Shown here: positions 61,101 to 64,000 of the stretch, in pieces
How positions within the stretch are numbered: the first letter of the stretch is position 1
How the letters are laid out: every line of letters starts with the position of its first letter
Source of the DNA: Amyelois transitella
Taxonomy: Eukaryota > Arthropoda > Insecta > Lepidoptera > Pyralidae
Reading direction: 5' to 3'
DNA: 64,000 nt
Assembly (NCBI RefSeq): GCF_032362555.1
Contig: NC_083507.1
Span: forward strand, 9,551,001 to 9,615,000
The notes under the pieces: generated by a model
Databases searched by the model: none
Told to the model about the DNA's origin: nothing
The model's input: the letters and a program-made list of their open reading frames with translations, nothing else
Translations under genes and position numbers: made by a program

Positions 61101-62075
61101 ACATTAACATTTCTGTGGTTCGCTTTTCTGTGGTCGCACTCCAGTGTGGTGAAATCCGTGTAACATTTACATCCGGGGGCCAGAATTTCACGCATGACGA
61201 CGTTTTTATCGCGCGATAAACTATCGCTGTCCCGTTTCATGTCATAATAAAAAGTGAAACCGCGATAGTTTAAATCGCCCGACAAAAACGTCGTCGTGCG
61301 TGCCATGCTAGCCCCGCTGGTGTGCTATTCTTGAATTTGGTGACTGGCTACAAATCGGAGAGAATAACTTTATTAGATTAATCCAAATGACGAATACGAT
61401 TGTTAACAGCAATCTTTAAAATTTGTTTGAACCAAAATTACTCTTAACGATTTGAATCGCCGATGTTTTTGTAAAGATTATTTAACTGTTGACATACTAT
61501 TGGAAGTTATCCTGACTTTTTAAATGAAAGTATAAATTAATCAGTATATGAAAAATGTCTTGTGAGTGTTAGTTTTAAATATGATGCATATTTTGTACGG
61601 AAATTATTGTAACGAAAATGTTTTCGTAATTATTAGTTTTAAATTTACAATGTATTCAGCATGTGCTTATGATAAATTTTTACTTTTGCATATAATTGGG
61701 CCCCAAAGAATTGTTTTATAAAATAAATATTGTTTTATATAACTTGAAAAACAGTTTCGTTCTGTATATGTAACTATTTTACAAGTTCAGATTTCTGTGA
61801 ACAAAGCTGGACCAAAACATCTTTGAACGCTTATATAAGCTTATAGGAATAGTCTATAAAAATGGTTTCCTCCGCCCGAAGCTTCAACTTCTCTGGCGGA
61901 GTACTAGACAAATGTTAACTCTTTCCATCACAACTTTTCAGAACCTATGGAGTTGCCGTTCCTAGCACTGGAGCCCCCCATGTCGGCGACGGACTACGGC
62001 TTCTGCCTCGACCACGACGAGGGCCTCTCGGAGCTGTTCGATTTCGAGTTCTACTCTCACGACCAGAAGGCCTAA
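46107..62075 (+). CDS. E2f1: E2F1-type cell-cycle transcription factor
   Basis: Nine exons in frame: 46107-46310, 53849-54012, 54620-54816, 56185-56447, 56795-56900, 57232-57340, 57703-57836, 58261-58371, 61942-62075 (1422 nt, 473 residues plus TAA). Exon 2 opens with the cyclin A/CDK2-binding motif AVKRRLNL (69-76). The winged-helix DNA-binding domain (about 120-188) includes [20 protein letters not shown] (161-180). A heptad-like dimerisation helix (about 197-240) precedes the marked box (about 241-310; [26 protein letters not shown]). The C-terminus has the retinoblastoma-binding core [18 protein letters not shown] (447-464). With a DP partner, such proteins activate S-phase genes and are restrained by RB-family proteins in the nucleus. 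The first intron is 7.5 kb and may hold an alternative promoter. The last intron holds two microRNA hairpins. Confidence 0.97.
46980..47170 (+). repeat. diverged family A copy in E2F intron 1
   Basis: GTCTATAACTTATGGGTTAG, GGCCATGTTCAGTTGTATGG and GGCCCATCACCTATATGGAG align block by block with family A at lower identity, so this is an older copy. Confidence 0.6.
48355..48474. repeat. 60-bp tandem duplication
   Basis: Two consecutive near-identical units (48355-48414 and 48415-48474) share ATTATGATATCTTTCCAATA and ACAGTAGTACTGT, differing by small substitutions and indels. Confidence 0.85.
48966..49198 (+). mobile_element. tRNA-derived SINE (family B), copy 3
   Basis: GGCCTCTGTGGCGCAGCGGT head, GGATTCGAATTCC B box, GTTGAGTTAGTATCTCGTAA body and TATTTATTATTTATT tail, within E2F intron 1. 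Confidence 0.85.
52170..52211 (+). CDS. E2f1: candidate alternative first coding exon of E2F
   Basis: ATG 52170 opens 14 codons ([14 protein letters not shown]) ending on a codon boundary at a strong donor, AGA|GTGAGT. Exon 53849 starts at phase 0 with AVKRRLNL, so the two join in frame to give an E2F lacking the normal 68-residue N-terminus. Mammalian E2F3b is made the same way from an intronic promoter. GC-richer DNA at 51.9-52.06 kb could be that promoter. There is no direct expression evidence. Confidence 0.4.
53540..53710 (-). repeat. family C-related fragment, minus strand
   Basis: GGTTTCCTCATGATGTTTTC and CATTGACACATCATCGCCC match the reverse of family C blocks. It ends about 140 bp before E2F exon 53849. 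Confidence 0.5.
54262..54335 (-). repeat. family B SINE fragment
   Basis: CCCAGACCAATAAGAAAAAG and GGTTCGAACCCAGGA match the reverse-complement B-box end of the SINE. Confidence 0.65.
54360..54404. repeat. short perfect hairpin in an E2F intron
   Basis: AGGTATACTTACTAAAAAAA pairs with TTTTTTTAGTAAGTATACCT; the loop is only a few A/T bases. Confidence 0.7.
54970..55100 (+). repeat. family C repeat, 3' portion
   Basis: GCAAAGATTGCGGAGGTCCT, CCAGGATTATGGTCAAAG and CTCCAGAGAG...CGCCAGGAGAAA match the 3' part of family C. Confidence 0.65.
57358..57490 (+). repeat. diverged family A fragment in an E2F intron
   Basis: ATGATCACGTCGTATCGCTG, AAGATTCAAATAGAGACACG and AGAAGAATCCCATGTTATTA follow the family A order with deletions. 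Confidence 0.6.
58438..58555 (+). repeat. diverged family B SINE in the last E2F intron
   Basis: GTCGGCTTACGTGGCGAAAT, GGTCATGATGAGAAACATTG and CCTGGGTCATAGATGCTTAT track the SINE head and body, but the B box is mutated (GTCGATCTC), so it is probably transcriptionally dead. Confidence 0.6.
58850..58932 (+). ncRNA. mir-11: miR-11 precursor in the last E2F intron
   Basis: The 3' arm 58898-58920 reads CATCACAGTCAGAGTTCTAG + CTT. From memory, Drosophila miR-11 is the same except for two substitutions past the seed. The 5' arm (58860-58881) pairs over about 20 bp with a two-base internal mismatch and an 18-nt terminal loop, which is normal pre-miRNA geometry. The seed ATCACAG puts it in the miR-2/6/11/13/308 group, which in flies targets pro-apoptotic genes. 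It lies on the sense strand of E2F, so it should be co-transcribed with the host. Confidence 0.92.
60268..60345 (+). ncRNA. mir-998: miR-998 precursor in the last E2F intron
   Basis: The 3' arm 60313-60333 starts TAGCACCATGGGATTCAGCT. From memory, fly miR-998 differs by one base. The 5' arm GAGCTGGATCTCGTGCCGCT (60280-60299) pairs along the full mature length with only a two-base mismatch and a few G-T pairs, and the loop is about 12 nt. The seed AGCACCA is that of the miR-29/285/998 group. It sits about 1.4 kb after miR-11 in the same intron and strand. A GC-rich island (60249-60350) in AT-rich intron marks it out. Confidence 0.92.
61183..61316. mobile_element. family D palindromic MITE, copy 3
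   Basis: GCATGACGACGTTTTTATCG and CGACAAAAACGTCGTCGTGC are inverted; CGCGCGATAAACTATCG pairs with CGATAGTTTAAATCG. It ends in GCCATGCTAGCCCCGCTGG, like the 27.9-kb copy. Confidence 0.75.
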
Positions 62076-62587
62076 GTCGCAAGCGCACTCGCCTCGAATG
62101 CGCATTTGACGGTACCTGTAGGGCGAGGGACGGATACGTGTATTTTATTTATGATCACTGCTGTCCGGGACTGTACGCTTTTTTAAACGTTACAGCACAT
62201 GCTGATAAATTACTTTTGTTATTGATTTTTTTAGAAGTGACCCGAGAAAATTTGGTCCAAATTAAAAAAAAAGTACAATCGTTTGGAAATTACTTTCGTT
62301 TAGCGGTCGTGATGTCAAACCCGTTAAATGTAACAATAATGTTACAATAACAGAAGGCAATTTATATGTGTAAGATTGTGAAGGTGTAGCTGTGGCATTG
62401 TTTCGTTCTCAACGTTCTGTCAGATCACTGTTTTTTATATTGATGTGCCGAGGTAGTCACGCGGTGTAGAATGCATGCAGAAAGACAGGGTGGGTCACAG
62501 CACTATGGACAAATACGATGGATGAAAACTCGGCACCGTCTGAATACGCTTATTTGTATTATACATATTGTCTATAATTATAATAAA
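62076..62587 (+). promoter_or_regulatory. E2f1: E2F 3' UTR and polyadenylation signal
   Basis: Begins after the TAA at 62073-62075. AATAAA at 62582-62587 is the first canonical signal. No exact TGTANATA Pumilio site was found in it. Confidence 0.6.
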
Positions 62588-62599
62588 ATAATCTGCCAC

Positions 62600-64000
62600 A
62601 ATGTTGAGAATGATTTCTGATCTACAGATGGCTTGACAATATACATTGTTACTCACAGCATAATGGATTTTGATAATTAATGTGTTAGTTATAAAAATTG
62701 ATTATGTTGCGGACTTATGTTAATCAAAACCTCGGTTGGTTTTATCCTATTCGATCTTCCTCTATTCACTACTTTCCTTCTGTTGTAAGTTGAATTATTT
62801 TCGTAATTTACTAGAGGTATGTTGTTAAATCTGTAGTTATGTTCATTTGGAATTAACGGTGAGTTAGAGTAGATTTCAATTGCTGTAACTTAACATTGTT
62901 CTAACTCCAGCATTGTGTGTGCATCAAGTTAAATCGAAAATATAAAAAAATATTGAGCAATTTTAAGGTGCAATGAATTATTAGATTTGTGTTACGGTTG
63001 TCTACAAAAGTAGTAGCCCGATTATTTATATTTGAATTTTATTTTATTGAACAACTTCCAAGTAGAAATGGAAAAAACGCCTTGCATTTCATGTAATGCC
63101 GTGCATTTTGCCCATTTCTAGTTGAGGATCATTAGTGCAGTTTTTTTTGAGACATACGCACATGTAGCATTATGTTATGCGTGAGAATGGTTAAAATTTA
63201 CACCCTTTGAAATAGGAATAGTCATTAAAGATTGGTTGTGGCTATTCTGCGTACGCTACAGTTTGGTGAGTGTGCTGTCATTGAGATGCACGCACATTTC
63301 ATTTCTTTCCACCTCAATCTATTGGACTATGTACAATTGTACACTCGCTGTTTATGCATACGGATAAACAGGATTTTTATTAAACGTCAGTTATTTTATT
63401 TCAATATTATATGATTAAAAATATTTTACAACTTTTTGTCAAGTCACTCTTCATTGAGTTAATGTTGCGTACTGAAATAAGAACTTACCTCATATAAAAC
63501 TAAATCCAAGCGCCGTCCGAGCGACAGTATTCCGACCGAGAAAGTATTAGGGTGCTATTCCATTGAGTTGAGTGCTTTGCGCATAAAAATATAAAAAAAA
63601 ATTAAACAACGTTCGTGCGCATTGAGATGCGTTTTAGCTTATTATCAGTGGAAGCAGTCAGGCAGCGATAACTTGACAAGGTTAGCTGATTTCGTAGCAT
63701 AACTTGACATGTAATCGCAATTGGTGGAAAAGCATACCTACATAATAAACTTAAGTTTTCAGCTTTAAGTTCAAAAATAATTATTATGTGACAGAGATAT
63801 AATGTCTCTGTTGCGCGAATTAAATCGAATTAAAGTCTTGTTCAAATGACATAATCACGCATTAACATGAGTCTTCTAGTGGCGTCTATGGAGGCAAAAA
63901 GGTAATTTTATTTAATGATACAAGACGTGTTTCGAAAAGATTAACTTTCAGCGCTCTTTTTTGCGCACAGTTTTAAAATATATTCAGCGTCGGAGATTAG
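62600..64000. other. right flank, no supported gene
   Basis: AT-rich DNA without a recognisable product. A 35-nt open segment from ATG 63867 to a possible donor (AAAAAG|GTAATT) at 63901 might start a neighbouring gene, but it is too short to judge. Confidence 0.4.

Noticed and set aside
62076..62587. Pumilio sites in the E2F 3' UTR
   Set aside because: I searched for TGTANATA up to the AATAAA and found only near-matches such as TGTATTTT and TGTATTAT.
63867..63901. First coding exon of a next gene
   Set aside because: Only 11 codons before a possible donor and no further exon inside the window to support it.

Overview
This is eukaryotic genomic DNA, almost certainly from a moth or butterfly (Lepidoptera). 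Genes are split by GT-AG introns, intergenic DNA and introns are AT-rich, the proteins are insect-like, and several repeat families look lepidopteran. There are no operons, Shine-Dalgarno sites or CRISPR arrays.

Layout, left to right. (1) 1-18.6 kb: no firmly identified gene. It holds one GC-rich candidate first exon (242-736), repeat copies, several perfect hairpins and a non-autonomous hAT transposon with an intact 8-bp target duplication. (2) 18.65-29.5 kb, plus strand: the 3' part of pumilio, nine coding exons in frame, 656 residues, with all eight PUM repeats and the 3' UTR. (3) 29.9-31.3 kb: a decayed piggyBac element with TTAA duplications and another repeat nested inside. (4) 32.2-38.2 kb, minus: FIP1, the polyadenylation factor, nine coding exons, 472 residues, complete. 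(5) 38.9-40.0 kb, minus: a dynactin p24 (DCTN3)-like gene, four exons, 187 residues. (6) 41.2-42.2 kb, plus: archease, three exons, 160 residues. (7) 46.1-62.6 kb, plus: an E2F1-type transcription factor, nine exons, 473 residues, with cyclin-binding, DNA-binding, marked-box and RB-binding motifs. (8) 62.6-64 kb: no supported gene.

The most striking content is in the last E2F intron (58372-61941). Two hairpins there carry sequences I recognise as miR-11 (58898-58920) and miR-998 (60313-60333). In Drosophila the same two microRNAs lie in the last intron of E2f1, so host gene, intron position and order appear conserved between flies and this moth. Other leads are a possible internal E2F promoter with its own 14-codon first exon (52170-52211), and a possible truncated pumilio mRNA made by intronic polyadenylation whose short 3' UTR is packed with Pumilio sites.

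All exon junctions were derived by hand from splice sites, reading phase and remembered family sequences. No alignment, folding or database search was run. For the four complete genes and the pumilio part, exon lengths add to a whole number of codons with no internal stop, which strongly supports the models.
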